The notes below the pieces were generated by a model, which did no database searches, was not told the DNA's origin, and worked only from the letters and a program-made list of their open reading frames with translations. 64,000 nt of DNA from Sorghum bicolor (taxonomy: Eukaryota; Streptophyta; Magnoliopsida; Poales; Poaceae): assembly GCF_000003195.3 (NCBI RefSeq), contig NC_012875.2, forward strand, positions 12,366,174 to 12,430,173. The letters run 5' to 3'. The position numbers and the translations under genes were made by a program. How positions within the stretch are numbered: the stretch's first letter is position 1; each line of letters opens with the position of its first letter. This document shows positions 12,282 through 23,221 of the stretch, one piece after another.

Positions 12282-12524
12282 GGCCTTGTTTAGTTCCCAA
12301 CAAATTTTGCAAAATTTTTCAGATTCCCCGTCACATCGAATCTTTAGACATATGCATGAAGTATTAAATATAGACGAAAATAAAAACTAATTACACAGTT
12401 TCGTCAGAATTGACGAGACGAATCTTTTGAGCCTAGTTAGTCCATAATTGGATAATATTTGCCAAATACTAATGAAAGTGGTACTATTCATATTTTGTAA
12501 AATATTTTACAAGTAAACAAGGCC
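12282..12524. mobile_element. hAT-like MITE, GGCCTTGTTTA terminal repeats
   Basis: It begins GGCCTTGTTTAGTT and ends AAGTAAACAAGGCC, with the interior phrases CAAAATTTTTCAGATTCCCC and AGACGAATCTTTTGAGCC. These are typical of a very abundant MITE of sorghum, sugarcane and maize. It is 243 bp with no coding capacity. A perfect 8 bp target duplication was not visible. Confidence 0.85.
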
Positions 12525-12539
12525 TAAAAAGGCCGGTTG

Positions 12540-12920
12540 GCGGCAAAATTCTTAGGCCCAAATCCTACCCTCTCTAAAGTCCAAACCCTAACATTTTTAC
12601 CCGCTCCGCGCGCTCCCACCGGACGCGCCGCTGCCCTTCCCCGTCCCCGCGCCGTTCCACCCCCAAACCCCCGGCCCCGGCCCCGGTCCCGGCGGGACCG
12701 CCCCGGCGACGCCCCCGAACCCGACCCCTCTGCAACCACAAACCCCCGCCGCGCCGCCTTCCTCCTCTTCGACGCGGCCGCCGCACCCATGGGAAAGCCC
12801 GCCACCGCCGCTGCCCAACCGTGAGCTCCTTCCCCGCGCCCAGCGATTCGATCTCCTTCACGGTGGAACTGCGACTGCGACCCCGTGCGGCTCACCGGCA
12901 CTCGCTGAGCACGCCCCTGC
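12540..12920 (+). promoter_or_regulatory. Possible promoter, 5' UTR and first exon of a host gene (fragment)
   Basis: GGCCCA (12555-12560, a site II-type element) and AAACCCTAA (12583-12591, a telo-box) precede a very GC-rich leader and an ATG in good context at 12789. The possible exon 12789-12820 would encode MGKPATAAAQ and ends at a consensus donor, GTGAGC (12821). Telo-box plus site II is a known promoter pair of ribosomal-protein and other translation genes. The next 100 bp read like intron start and are cut by the LTR at 12921. No second exon was found. It may be a gene fragment captured by a CACTA element or the stump of a gene broken by insertions. Confidence 0.35.
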
Positions 12921-13182
12921 TGTCACGGCCCATGGCGGCCCATGAACAAGACTAGTGATGGCTAGGCTTATGCATTTGGTATTGTAATAGACGATGACAT
13001 TGGGTCCTAGGGACCAGTCGGCCTTAGGCCTTTATATTTCCAGCTTTGGCTTGTAAGACAATTAAGAAATATTTTGCTATTGAGTAAACGGAAGACAGAG
13101 CCGACCTCTGTTCCTTCCTCGTCCGCGATATCCTCCTTGTCTCTCACGTCTCCGGCGATCGCCGGCGGCCACGGGTGTTACA
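12921..13182 (+). repeat. 5' LTR of a plus-strand chromovirus
   Basis: It runs from TGTCACGGCC to GGGTGTTACA (262 bp, TG...CA) and is followed after two bases by the primer site TGGTATCAGAGAC (13185-13197), matching the 3' end of initiator methionine tRNA. The short LTR and the gag that follows suggest a Reina-like chromovirus. The bases before it (CCTGC) would be the target copy; the partner LTR was not found. Confidence 0.75.
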
Positions 13183-13197
13183 AGTGGTATCAGAGAC

Positions 13198-13881
13198 AGT
13201 AGTTCCTCGGCACCCACCCTATCCCTCCCAACTCGACCTCGGATTCGCTCCGCAGCGGCGCCAGACAAAACCGCTCGTTGCAGATCGAGGGCATACGGGT
13301 TCGGACCACCAATTACCTGCTGGATCGTGTCGATCCACCAGCCACAAAGGCGCACGGCGGCGGCGTGACGGGGTAGGTCGCGAATCCTGCGAGCACGGGC
13401 GTACGGAGGCGGCGCGACGGGATCTGGACGCGGGGCACGACAGCCACGTCTCCAGCTTCGACTTCGCCATCATCGTCTGGGGTTCGGCATCAACTCGACG
13501 GGTTCGGCGGCGTGAACCACTGTGAGCTACACCTTCTCGCTCACGATTTGACTCTTTCTCTGGCTCGCATCGATTCCTAGCCTAGGGTTGCAGAGCATTT
13601 GTTTCTGTGTAAAATTCCGTAAGCTAGTTTCGATTGTTGAGTGGTGGCGTTTGGCGAGGAACTGTCCTTCGATTTGGGTTCCGGAGCATTGTTTTCGTGG
13701 TAAAATTCCTCGATCGAGCCTCAGTTCCAGGAGTTGGGGATTGTTGTAGCACGCGGAAGGGGAGGCTCAGCTGAACCTGTTGCTGCAACACCAGTCGTTT
13801 TGCTGTAACTCAAAGTTTGGCACAACGGCGCCATCCAAACCAGTTCAGCCTTCGGCTCAGACAAGGATACTGCTGGAACAT
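13198..13881 (+). other. Leader of the plus-strand chromovirus
   Basis: The untranslated region between the primer site and gag is GC-rich first, then mixed, without a credible start before 13882. Confidence 0.6.
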
Positions 13882-14278
13882 ATGGCTAGCAGTGTGGAAG
13901 ATGACAACAAGCGTTGGGGAGACCTAATGGATCACCTGGATCTCCTGTCTCAGCGGTTAAATGATATGGGTCTTACTCAGCAAGAGGTGAAGCAACAGTT
14001 GACTGACACTATCCGGAAGGTCGATCAGTGTACAGCGGAACAACGCTTCATTGCTCAGCAAGTCCGGGCCAATGGCCAAGCTGTTGCCCAGCTGACGGTT
14101 CGCCAGTTTGAGCATGACACTAGTTCAGTCAGCGAAGTGTCTGTGCTTGCTGAAGATGAGCAGATGATGTTCGAAAATGTGTTTGCTGCCAAAGGAAAAG
14201 CCCCTGCTAAATCTGGTCCTCATCCCAATTTTAGGCACCACAAACAACCAATGAGGGCTGACAGTCTTCCTCATTCAG
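13882..14278 (+). pseudogene. Chromovirus gag, N-terminal part only
   Basis: Starting at ATG 13882 (in-frame sequence upstream to 13780 has no other ATG) the product begins MASSVEDDNKRWGDLMDHLD. It continues with heptad-like helices (LTQQEVKQQLTDTIRKVDQ), typical of the N-terminus of plant chromovirus Gag. It would form the virus-like particle shell. Homology stops at about 14278, where the sequence abruptly becomes the reverse strand of another chromovirus RT start. Capsid core, zinc knuckle and pol of this element are absent from the window. Confidence 0.75.
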
Positions 14279-15401
14279 TACCAGGTAGTAATTCAATAAT
14301 AAATTCAATATCTCGGTCAGGTGGCATACCTGGCAATTCATCTGGAAAGACATCCGAAAACTCATCCACTACCAGGTTCTGAGGATCAACAGCATCATTC
14401 AGTTGGTTCACTTTAGCTGTGAGTGGTGCTTGCACTGTTACATTAACACTGATTCGTTCTCCCTTTGGTGTTGTCAGAGCCACTATTCTCTCTTTGCAAT
14501 TAATATTTATCTCATGTTGCTTCATCCAATCCAAACCCAAGATCACATCTATGCCTGAAGTTCTCATAACCATGGGACTGATAGGAAAATCTACCCCCCT
14601 TAAAGAAAGACTTGCTGAGGGGCAACATAAAGAAACTGGTATAGTCCCACCCGGTGAATTAACTAGCATAGGTGTTTTCATTGCAACTAGTGGAAGGCTA
14701 TGAACTCTAACAAATGCTTGTGATATAAAAGTATGTGAAGCTCCAGAATCAAATAAAACTGTAGCAGGGATAGAGTTGATGCTGAACGTACCCATCATAA
14801 TCTTTGGTCCCTCCTGAACTGTCTCTGTAGCCACATTGTTCACTGTTGCTGCATAAGCAGTAGACTTCTGGTTGTTGTTCGGCTTGTTAAACTTCTCAGG
14901 ACAATCGTATGACATGTGCCCTTCCTTCCCGCACTGTAAACACCTCGTAGGAGTGTTGGAAGCACTTCTTTTCATGGGGGTAGCACCTGAATTCCCGGTG
15001 CGAGGTGTTTGCTGACTATACTGCTGCTGTCGGGGGTTACGTTGCTGGAACGGAGGACGTTGGTTCCCACTCTGCGACTGATTCTGGAAACGCTGGGGTT
15101 GCTGGTTACGGTTCCACTGACTAACTGGTCCCTGGAACCTCTGCTGATGGCCTTGATGAGAACTGAAACGCTGACGGTTATTGCTCCCAGAACCTTGTGC
15201 CAGCATCCTTCTCTTCTTATCCTGACTCTTCCGCATGTTGTCAAGCACAATGGCACGATTCACCAGAGCTTGGAAGGTAGGATAGGTGTTTCCTGCCAAC
15301 TGCAACCTGAGTTCATAGTACAAGCCCTTCATGAATAGACGCTGCTTATCAGCATCTTCCCTGACATCATTCGGAGCATAGCGAGCCAACTGTTCAAATG
15401 T
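14279..15401 (-). pseudogene. Chromovirus gag C-terminus, zinc knuckle, protease and start of RT
   Basis: Read on the minus strand this joins the gag half at 23222-23841 once the Copia insertion is removed (YHDTFVE on one side, LARYAPNDVREDADKQ on the other). From 15389, a CCHC knuckle CLQCGKEGHMSYDC lies at residues 150-163 (about 14940). A retropepsin active site VLFDSGASHT is at residues 211-220, and the pro-RT linker reads DVFPDELPGMPPDRDIEF. Homology ends within ELLPGT at about 14279, where it meets the truncated plus-strand gag head-on. RT, RNase H and integrase are lost. The part present has no internal stop. Confidence 0.85.
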
Positions 15402-16642
15402 TGTTGGTAATATGCCCTAGAGGTAATCATAGAGATGATTGTATTACATTATATCCATGACATATTATGAGTATATTGAATATCCATTGAAAGGCAACTT
15501 GTATCGATTGACAATTATGTGAATTGTTTTGTGAAACTCTTTTACTTGTATGGTTATTCTAAAGTTGTCCCTGATCAATGTGTGTGAGACATACAAGTAT
15601 ATTAGATCAGCACAATATTAGTTGATGACCATGTTTCACAGGTCATGGACATAGAGATGTCAAACTAATATTGTGGGCACATGTATGACATAGGGCTGGA
15701 TAGACCCAACGTGAGATGTTATAGTCTCTATTCACATCATATATGTTATGTCCTTAGACCTGAGATTGTCGTATGCATTCGAGATGTGAAACGACCTACT
15801 TAGAGACTATCAAACGCTACTCCGTAACTGGGTAGCTATAAAGGTAGTCTTCAGGTTTGTCAGGAAACATGCTGCGAGGCATAGTCAATCAAGATGGAAT
15901 TTGCCCCTCTTGATTGAGAGAGATATCACTGGATCACTCAAGTGATTGGATCAACAAATGCATGGCCGTGCTTGGGTTAAGTGTTAACCCACGAGTTGAA
16001 CCAAATATCATGAGGCAAGGGAGCAACATGTATGTGGTGTAGTGGTTCGTCTGATATGATCATTTGCGTGCATATAGGAGTTGTCACGCCTTGCTAGAGG
16101 CCGCTGTCAACTATTGAGCGAGTAGGAGTACTCGGCCCATGTCTATGTGTACGTGAACCCATAGGGTCGCACGCTTAAGGGGCTGGAAGCCTAATTCGGG
16201 TTGGACCCGAATTAGACAAGGCTTAGGGTTACTAATGGGCCTCCAACTCGGGAGCACATTAGGGACGCCTATATAAGTAGAGGGAGGGGCGCGGCCAGAC
16301 TTGATCCACGCCTTTTGGCAGCCGCCGTCGCCCTTCACGCTCGCGCCTTCGCTTCTCGCGGACCTAGCAGTCCGGAGGCGCATCGCTTCTTCCCCGTACG
16401 TGTGGGACACCTCAGAGGTGCTGCATCTGGAGCACGAGGACGAACCGCAAGTGGTGGGAGGACTTGCTGGACGACCACGCAACTGCACGGCACTGCTACG
16501 ACGTGTTCGACTACATCGAGTCGTCTTCCGCTGCATCTACACGTCGAGTGGTATATCCGTAACCTATCTCTAGCAGTAGATCCTGGATTATGGGGCGAAA
16601 ATTTTGATTTTCTGGCTAGCGTAGCGTCCTCGTAACTCTACA
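15402..16642 (+). repeat. Copia 5' LTR
   Basis: TG...CA, 1241 bp. TATATAA at 16270-16276 is the probable promoter, so the transcript would start near 16300. The GC-rich part after it gives spurious open frames on both strands. Confidence 0.95.
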
Positions 16643-16643
16643 G

Positions 16644-16655
16644 TGGTATCGGAGC
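16644..16655 (+). other. Copia primer-binding site
   Basis: TGGTATCGGAGC begins one base after the LTR end and matches the 3' end of initiator methionine tRNA with one mismatch to the usual TGGTATCAGAGC. Confidence 0.85.
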
Positions 16656-18006
16656 TATTACTGCCTCGTTATAGGTTCGGTTTTGTTCATATGATGATTT
16701 GTGCGGTCGTTGATGAGTCTCTGATCTTGGTTCATCATCTTGCCGTGATTGGTCATGTAACGATCTACTCGTACCGGTCGGAATTCCGCCATCCGAGTTA
16801 AGTGATACATGTAAATCCAATCATGTCGAGTTAGAGATCAATTAGATTGATTGAATTGAACCCTAGGTCAAGTGCCGGGCGCATATGATGCGCGGCGGTG
16901 GTAGATGGGATCTACTTCTGGACGCCGGGTTACCGCTGTTCGGTAAAACAGCCATAACTCTTAAACCGTAACTCGGATTGAGACGATTCCCGCGTTGCCG
17001 CATAGGAAACGAAATTTTAGATCTGATTTCGCACTGCTTCGCCGTGATCGCCGATTTTAGAATCGCGAAAAACCTCTTGGAAAATAGAGTTTTTGCCCCT
17101 GCAAGTTTATGTGTCAGAATCGCATAACTCTGTTTTGCAGGAATTCATGACTGGTATAGCCCTTATGTGTATGTGATGCATGTGTGTAATTAATTCATGA
17201 CTTGCACGTCATGAGGACAATATGGCAGGAGCCTTTTGATATTGTCAAAATTAATGTAATGGCCTGCGTGCCAATCTGTGATGATACAATCCGCGATTAT
17301 GTAATTTTATTTCACTGCCTTGCGTTAGTGATTGATTAATCATGGCGGATTCATCACATGAAGGATGGCATACGTAAATCATGGAGATGGAGATCGCCAT
17401 GGTGAACAGAAAGATGGAGATAGAGATCCCCAAAAGGAACCATGGGCTATACCAAGTCATACGTGTTTAATGCCGTTCTTACTACATTCTACTTTCATAT
17501 GCGATGATGTTTTTGTCTACATAAGCGCGGTAGTGAAGTAGAACGATCCCTCAGCAATGTCTAAGTGGAAATGCTTCCCAAACCTTGCACTGTCACCGGT
17601 CTTGTACAATTGGTGGTGGGTCTATGAAATTAGGGTACCACTAATTTTCCTTGACTAGACAGGTTTGTATCGGATACTTACTGCATAAGGGTTGGTTGCT
17701 TAGACAAAGTCATCCCAACGGTTAGGGACTTTGAAGCATGAGAGTTGGGCGTGAGGCATAGAGATGCTACCCAACAACAAGAGTCATATGAGATATGATT
17801 AGCAAGGAGTTGCTTACCGATTTACCATGCCTGCTAGCGGTGATGCTAAAGCTCACTAGTAGACATGTTAGATGTGGATCTTGAATCACTAAGTATCAAT
17901 AGAGGGATATTGATTTTAGTGGGAGTAGATTAATAAATTGTTTATTTTGTTTTACTCCGTCTTGGATATGTTGTCTTAGTATTTTGCATACTTTTGTTGT
18001 AGATCA
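16656..18006 (+). other. Copia untranslated leader
   Basis: About 1.35 kb between primer site and gag-pol without a credible coding region. Long leaders are usual in BARE-like elements. Confidence 0.7.
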
Positions 18007-21000
18007 ATGGCTGCCGCTAACAAGCAACCGTTTTCATTGCGTTCAATTCTTGAGAAAGATAAGTTAAATGGAACAAACTACGCGGATTGGATCCGCAACC
18101 TGAGAATTGTTCTCAGGGCTGAGAAAAAGGAAGATGTTCTAGACACCCCACTTCCTGATGAGCCTGCTGAAAATGCACCCGCTGCTGAGAGAAACGCTTA
18201 CAAGAAAGCATCTGATGCTGATCTTGAAGTGAGTTGCCTCATGCTTGCTTCCATGGAACCAGACCTACAAATGCAGTTTGATGGTCACTCGGCGAACGAT
18301 ATGATCGTGGCGCTTGAGGAAATGTTCCAAACTCAAGCCAGGACTGAAAGGTTCAATGTCTCCAAGGCTTTGGTTGAAACTAAGCTAGCAGAAGGCGCAG
18401 CGGTTGGACCACACGTGATCAAGTTAGTTGGTTACACAAACAGGTTGGAGAAGCTAGGCTTCCCAATTGGCGATGAGTTAGCCACTGATTTCATTCTTGC
18501 ATCGCTTCCGCCTAGCTATGGGAACTTCATCTCGAACTACCATATGCATGGGGCCGAGAAGGGCTTGAATGAGCTGTGTGGGATGCTTAAGCAAGCAGAG
18601 GCAGACATCAAGAAGGGTGCTAGCAGTAGCCATGTGATGGCAATCCAGAACAAGCCTAACTTTAAGAAGAAGGGCAATGCGTGGAGGAAGAAAAAGGGCA
18701 AGGCTAAAGGTGAGACCTCTAAGCCAAACCCACCTGCACCTAAGGCTGGACCAACTGCGAGCACCAAGTGCTTTCACTGTGGTGGGGAAGGTCACTGGAA
18801 GAGAAACTGCAAGGTGTACTTGGAGTCCATAAAGGATCGTGGCAGTAAAGGTACTTCCACTCGTACATTTGTTGTTTATATTACAGATATTTTTCTCGCT
18901 CAATCTTATATCAATTCTTGGGTATTTGATACCGGATCGGTTGCTCATATTTGCAATACGATGCAGGGGATGATAAGAAGTAGGAGCGTGGAGAAGGGAG
19001 AAGTTGATTTCCGCGTGGGCAACAATGCAAGAGTTGCTGCGTTGAACGTCGGGATAAAGCAGCTTCACCTTCCTTCAGGATTTATTTTGGAGTTGAATAA
19101 TTGTTATTTTATTCCTAGCTTGAGTCGAAACATTGTGTCGCCTTCATGTTTGATGGAGGATGGTTATACATTCGCGAGTAAAGACAATGGTTGTGTAATA
19201 TCTCGTAATGGCATGTTTGTGGCTTCTGCTTCCATTGTGAATGGGTTATTTATTTTAAATCTTGATGATTCACCTATCTGTAATATAAGTGCTAAAAAGC
19301 CTCGGCTTAATGAGTTAAGTCCTACCTATATGTGGCATTGTCGTTTAGGTCATATTAGTGAGAATCGCATGAAGAGGCTCCATAATGATGGACTTCTAAC
19401 TTCGTTTGATTTCGAATCTTACGAGACATGTGAGGCTTGCTTGCTTGGAAAGATGACTAAAACGCCTTTCACAGGTTTTCCTGAGAGGGCGATTGACTTG
19501 TTGGAACTTATACATAGTGATGTGTGTGGACCAATGAGCACGACAGCTAGAGGCGGATTCGAATACTTTGTAACCTTCACTGATGATTTTAGTAGATATG
19601 GTTATGTCTACCTAATGAAACACAAGTCTGAAACCTTCGAAAAGTTCAAGGAATTTCAGAACGAAGTAGAGAATCAACGTGGCAAGAAAATTAAAGCTTT
19701 ACGATCTGATCGTGGAGGTGAATATTTGAGCCACGAATTTAGCAACCATCTAAAGAGTTGCGGAATTGTTCCACAGCTTACGCCGCCTGGAACGCCACAG
19801 AGAAACGGTGTGTCCGAGCGACGTAATCGGACTTTGTTAGACATGGTTCGGTCTATGATGAGCCAGACAGACCTTCCACTATCGTTTTGGGGATACGCTC
19901 TAGAAACAGCCGCTTTCACACTAAATAGGGTACCGTCTAAGTCCGTAGTTAAGACACCATATGAGATGTGGACTGGTAAGAGTCCCAGTTTGTCTTTTCT
20001 AAAAATTTGGGGTTGTGAAGTTTATGTTAAACGACTTATGTCAGATAAGTTAACACCCAAATCGGACAAGTGCTTCTTCGTGGGATACCCAAAGGAAACT
20101 TTAGGGTATTACTTCTATAACCGATCAGAGGGCAAAGTGTTTGTTGCTCGGAATGGTGTTTTCTTAGAGAAAGAGTTTCTCAAAAGAGAGAAAAGTGGAC
20201 AAAAGGTGTATCTTGAAGAAGTTCAAGATGAGCCGACAGGAAACGACTCCAAAAGTGATGCTAATGTAGCAGAACAAGATGAGATACCTGTGGCACCACC
20301 ACAACCACGAAGGTCTACAAGAGTCATAACCCCATCGGTAAGACTTCGTGAAGCACGAGGGGAGCTGTTGTTGTTAGACAATGACGAGCCAGCGACTTAT
20401 GCGGGAGCAGTGATGGGCCCAGATTCTGAGAGATGGCAAAGTGCCATGAGATCCGAGATAGATTCCATGGAAGCCAATCAAGTTTGGAACTTGGTTGATC
20501 CACCTGATGGTGTTAGACCCATCGAGTGCAAATGGATCTATAAAAAGAAAAGGGATATGGATGGAAATGTTCAAGTCTATAAAGCTCGACTTGTCGCAAA
20601 GGGTTTCCGGCAAGTTCAAGGAATTGACTACGATGAGACATTCTCTCCAGTAGCGATGCTTAAATCTATCCGGATCATTCTAGCAATAGCTGCTTATTTC
20701 GATTATGAGATTTGGCAGATGGATGTTAAAACAGCCTTTCTAAATGGAAATTTAGAAGAGGACGTGTATATGATACAGCCCGAAGGTTTTGTTGATCCAA
20801 ATAATGCTAGAAAAATATGCAAGCTAAAAAAATCTATTTATGGGTTAAAGCAAGCATCTCGGAGTTGGAACATTCGTTTTGATGAGGTTGTCAAAGGGTT
20901 TGGCTTCCGTCAGAATGAAGAAGAGCCTTGCGTTTATCAAAAGGCTAGTGGGAGCGCTGTTGTGTTTCTGATCTTGTATGTGGATGACATACTATTGATT

Positions 21001-21960
21001 GGGAATGACATTTCTATGTTGCAATCTGTAAAGACTTCAATGAATAATAGTTTTTCTATGAAGGATTTAGGAGATGCAGCATACATCTTGGGTATTAAGA
21101 TCTATAGAGATAGGTCGAAGAGGCTAATAGGATTATGCCAAGATACGTACATTGACAAGGTGTTGAAACGGTTCAACATGGAGCAGTCCAAGAAAGGGTT
21201 CTTGCCTATGTCACATGGTATGCGTTTTAGCGACAAGCAGTGTCCTTCATCAGATGAAGAGCGCAAACGCATGAGTAAGGTTCCATATGCTTCAGCAGTT
21301 GGTTCCATCATGTATGCCATGATATGTACTCGCCCAGATGTCTCATATGCTCTAAGTGTTGCGAGCAGGTACCAAGCTAATCCTGGTGAGAGTCACTGGA
21401 CGCTTGTTAAAAACATTCTTAAGTACTTGAGAAGGACTAAGGATGAGTTCCTAATCTATGGAGGTGAGGAGGAGCTCGTTGTAAATGGTTACACCGATGC
21501 TAGCTTCCAAACTGATGTAGATGATTCACAATCTCAATCAGGTTTTGTGTTCACAATAAATGGTGGTGCAGTTAGCTGGAGAAGTTCCAAGCAGGAGACA
21601 GTGTCTGATTCTACAGCAGAAGCCGAGTACATTGCAGCTTCTGAAGCTGCAAAGGAAGGTGTTTGGATGAGACGGTTCCTCATTGAGCTTGGTGTGTTTC
21701 CTAATGCGGCTAGCCCATTGAATCTACATTGTGACAACAATGGGGCCATAGCGCAGGCTAAGGAGCCAAGGAATCACCAGAAGAACAAACATGTACTTCG
21801 GAAATTTCACCTCATTCGTCAGTTCATCAAAAGAGGTGAAATTAAAATGTGCAAGATACACACGGATTTGAATGTAGCAGATCCGTTGACAAAGGCCCTT
21901 CCACAGCCTAAGCATGAGGCGCACAAGAGGTCTATGGGTATTAGACATCTTAGAGATTAA
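18007..21960 (+). CDS. Copia gag-pol polyprotein, intact, 1317 aa
   Basis: A single uninterrupted frame from ATG 18007 to TAA 21958-21960. The order is the Copia order, with integrase before RT. Gag spans about residues 1-220 (motifs LNGTNYADWIRNLRIVLRA and ATDFILASLPPSYGNF). A CCHC knuckle is at 255-268. The protease has DTGS at 308-311. GAG-pre-integrase starts at 443 (WHCRLGH). The integrase catalytic triad is D505, D568, E604, with the exact D-35-E spacing. RT has YVDD at 991-994. RNase H has its first Asp at about 1164 (YTDASF), then SKQETVSDSTAEAEYIA. No stop or frameshift was seen and key residues are present. It would form cytoplasmic virus-like particles, reverse transcribe element RNA and integrate the cDNA. 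Confidence 0.95.
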   Translation: MAAANKQPFSLRSILEKDKLNGTNYADWIRNLRIVLRAEKKEDVLDTPLPDEPAENAPAAERNAYKKASDADLEVSCLMLASMEPDLQMQFDGHSANDMIVALEEMFQTQARTERFNVSKALVETKLAEGAAVGPHVIKLVGYTNRLEKLGFPIGDELATDFILASLPPSYGNFISNYHMHGAEKGLNELCGMLKQAEADIKKGASSSHVMAIQNKPNFKKKGNAWRKKKGKAKGETSKPNPPAPKAGPTASTKCFHCGGEGHWKRNCKVYLESIKDRGSKGTSTRTFVVYITDIFLAQSYINSWVFDTGSVAHICNTMQGMIRSRSVEKGEVDFRVGNNARVAALNVGIKQLHLPSGFILELNNCYFIPSLSRNIVSPSCLMEDGYTFASKDNGCVISRNGMFVASASIVNGLFILNLDDSPICNISAKKPRLNELSPTYMWHCRLGHISENRMKRLHNDGLLTSFDFESYETCEACLLGKMTKTPFTGFPERAIDLLELIHSDVCGPMSTTARGGFEYFVTFTDDFSRYGYVYLMKHKSETFEKFKEFQNEVENQRGKKIKALRSDRGGEYLSHEFSNHLKSCGIVPQLTPPGTPQRNGVSERRNRTLLDMVRSMMSQTDLPLSFWGYALETAAFTLNRVPSKSVVKTPYEMWTGKSPSLSFLKIWGCEVYVKRLMSDKLTPKSDKCFFVGYPKETLGYYFYNRSEGKVFVARNGVFLEKEFLKREKSGQKVYLEEVQDEPTGNDSKSDANVAEQDEIPVAPPQPRRSTRVITPSVRLREARGELLLLDNDEPATYAGAVMGPDSERWQSAMRSEIDSMEANQVWNLVDPPDGVRPIECKWIYKKKRDMDGNVQVYKARLVAKGFRQVQGIDYDETFSPVAMLKSIRIILAIAAYFDYEIWQMDVKTAFLNGNLEEDVYMIQPEGFVDPNNARKICKLKKSIYGLKQASRSWNIRFDEVVKGFGFRQNEEEPCVYQKASGSAVVFLILYVDDILLIGNDISMLQSVKTSMNNSFSMKDLGDAAYILGIKIYRDRSKRLIGLCQDTYIDKVLKRFNMEQSKKGFLPMSHGMRFSDKQCPSSDEERKRMSKVPYASAVGSIMYAMICTRPDVSYALSVASRYQANPGESHWTLVKNILKYLRRTKDEFLIYGGEEELVVNGYTDASFQTDVDDSQSQSGFVFTINGGAVSWRSSKQETVSDSTAEAEYIAASEAAKEGVWMRRFLIELGVFPNAASPLNLHCDNNGAIAQAKEPRNHQKNKHVLRKFHLIRQFIKRGEIKMCKIHTDLNVADPLTKALPQPKHEAHKRSMGIRHLRD

Positions 21961-21969
21961 CTCTAGTGC

Positions 21970-21980
21970 AAGTGGGAGAC
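21970..21980 (+). other. Copia polypurine tract
   Basis: AAGTGGGAGAC directly precedes the 3' LTR; it primes plus-strand DNA synthesis. Confidence 0.85.
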
Positions 21981-23221
21981 TGTTGGTAATATGCCCTAGA
22001 GGTAATCATAGAGATGATTGTATTACATTATATCCATGACATATTATGAGTATATTGAATATCCATTGAAAGGCAACTTGTATCGATTGACAATTATGTG
22101 AATTGTTTTGTGAAACTCTTTTACTTGTATGGTTATTCTAAAGTTGTCCCTGATCAATGTGTGTGAGACATACAAGTATATTAGATCAGCACAATATTAG
22201 TTGATGACCATGTTTCACAGGTCATGGACATAGAGATGTCAAACTAATATTGTGGGCACATGTATGACATAGGGCTGGATAGACCCAACGTGAGATGTTA
22301 TAGTCTCTATTCACATCATATATGTTATGTCCTTAGACCTGAGATTGTCGTATGCATTCGAGATGTGAAACGACCTACTTAGAGACTATCAAACGCTACT
22401 CCGTAACTGGGTAGCTATAAAGGTAGTCTTCAGGTTTGTCAGGAAACATGCTGCGAGGCATAGTCAATCAAGATGGAATTTGCCCCTCTTGATTGAGAGA
22501 GATATCACTGGATCACTCAAGTGATTGGATCAACAAATGCATGGCCGTGCTTGGGTTAAGTGTTAACCCACGAGTTGAACCAAATATCATGAGGCAAGGG
22601 AGCAACATGTATGTGGTGTAGTGGTTCGTCTGATATGATCATTTGCGTGCATATAGGAGTTGTCACGCCTTGCTAGAGGCCGCTGTCAACTATTGAGCGA
22701 GTAGGAGTACTCGGCCCATGTCTATGTGTACGTGAACCCATAGGGTCGCACGCTTAAGGGGCTGGAAGCCTAATTCGGGTTGGACCCGAATTAGACAAGG
22801 CTTAGGGTTACTAATGGGCCTCCAACTCGGGAGCACATTAGGGACGCCTATATAAGTAGAGGGAGGGGCGCGGCCAGACTTGATCCACGCCTTTTGGCAG
22901 CCGCCGTCGCCCTCCACGCTCGCGCCTTCGCTTCTCGCGGACCTAGCAGTCCGGAGGCGCATCGCTTCTTCCCCGTACGTGTGGGACACCTCGGAGGTGC
23001 TGCATCTGGAGCACGAGGACGAACCGCAAGTGGTGGGAGGACTTGCTGGACGACCACGCAACTGCACGGCACTGCTACGACGTGTTCGACTACATCGAGT
23101 CGTCTTCCGCTGCATCTACACGTCGAGTGGTATATCCGTAACCTATCTCTAGCAGTAGATCCTGGATTATGGGGCGAAAATTTTGATTTTCTGGCTAGCG
23201 TAGCGTCCTCGTAACTCTACA
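21981..23221 (+). repeat. Copia 3' LTR
   Basis: 1241 bp at a constant offset of 6579 from the 5' LTR, with TATATAA at 22849-22855. Its end meets the AATGT target copy. Confidence 0.95.

Larger units (their letters stand above)
15402..23221 (+). mobile_element. Complete young Copia element (Tork/Angela, BARE-like)
   Basis: This 7820 bp element has 1241 bp LTRs, a Met-tRNA primer site, one intact gag-pol frame and a polypurine tract. It is flanked by a perfect 5 bp target duplication AATGT (15397-15401 and 23222-23226). It lies inside the gag of a minus-strand chromovirus. The LTRs start TGTTGGTAATATGCCCTAGA, close to the start of BARE/Angela LTRs. Comparing the two LTRs by eye I saw two substitutions (near 16334 and 16414), so insertion was recent. 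All parts needed for an autonomous element appear to be present. Confidence 0.95.

Noticed and set aside
12524..12901. 125-residue minus-strand frame rich in Gly and Arg
   Set aside because: GC-rich leader DNA; no motif, and the opposite strand has the better promoter logic.
11884..13200. Searched for the right end (TAGTG) of the second CACTA element
   Set aside because: TAGTG at about 12217 and 12953 lacks the extended inverse of the left terminus.
16111..16573. Open frames of 90-141 residues in the Copia LTRs (also at 22690-23152)
   Set aside because: They overlap on both strands, lie around the LTR promoter and repeat in both LTRs; no known Copia LTR protein.
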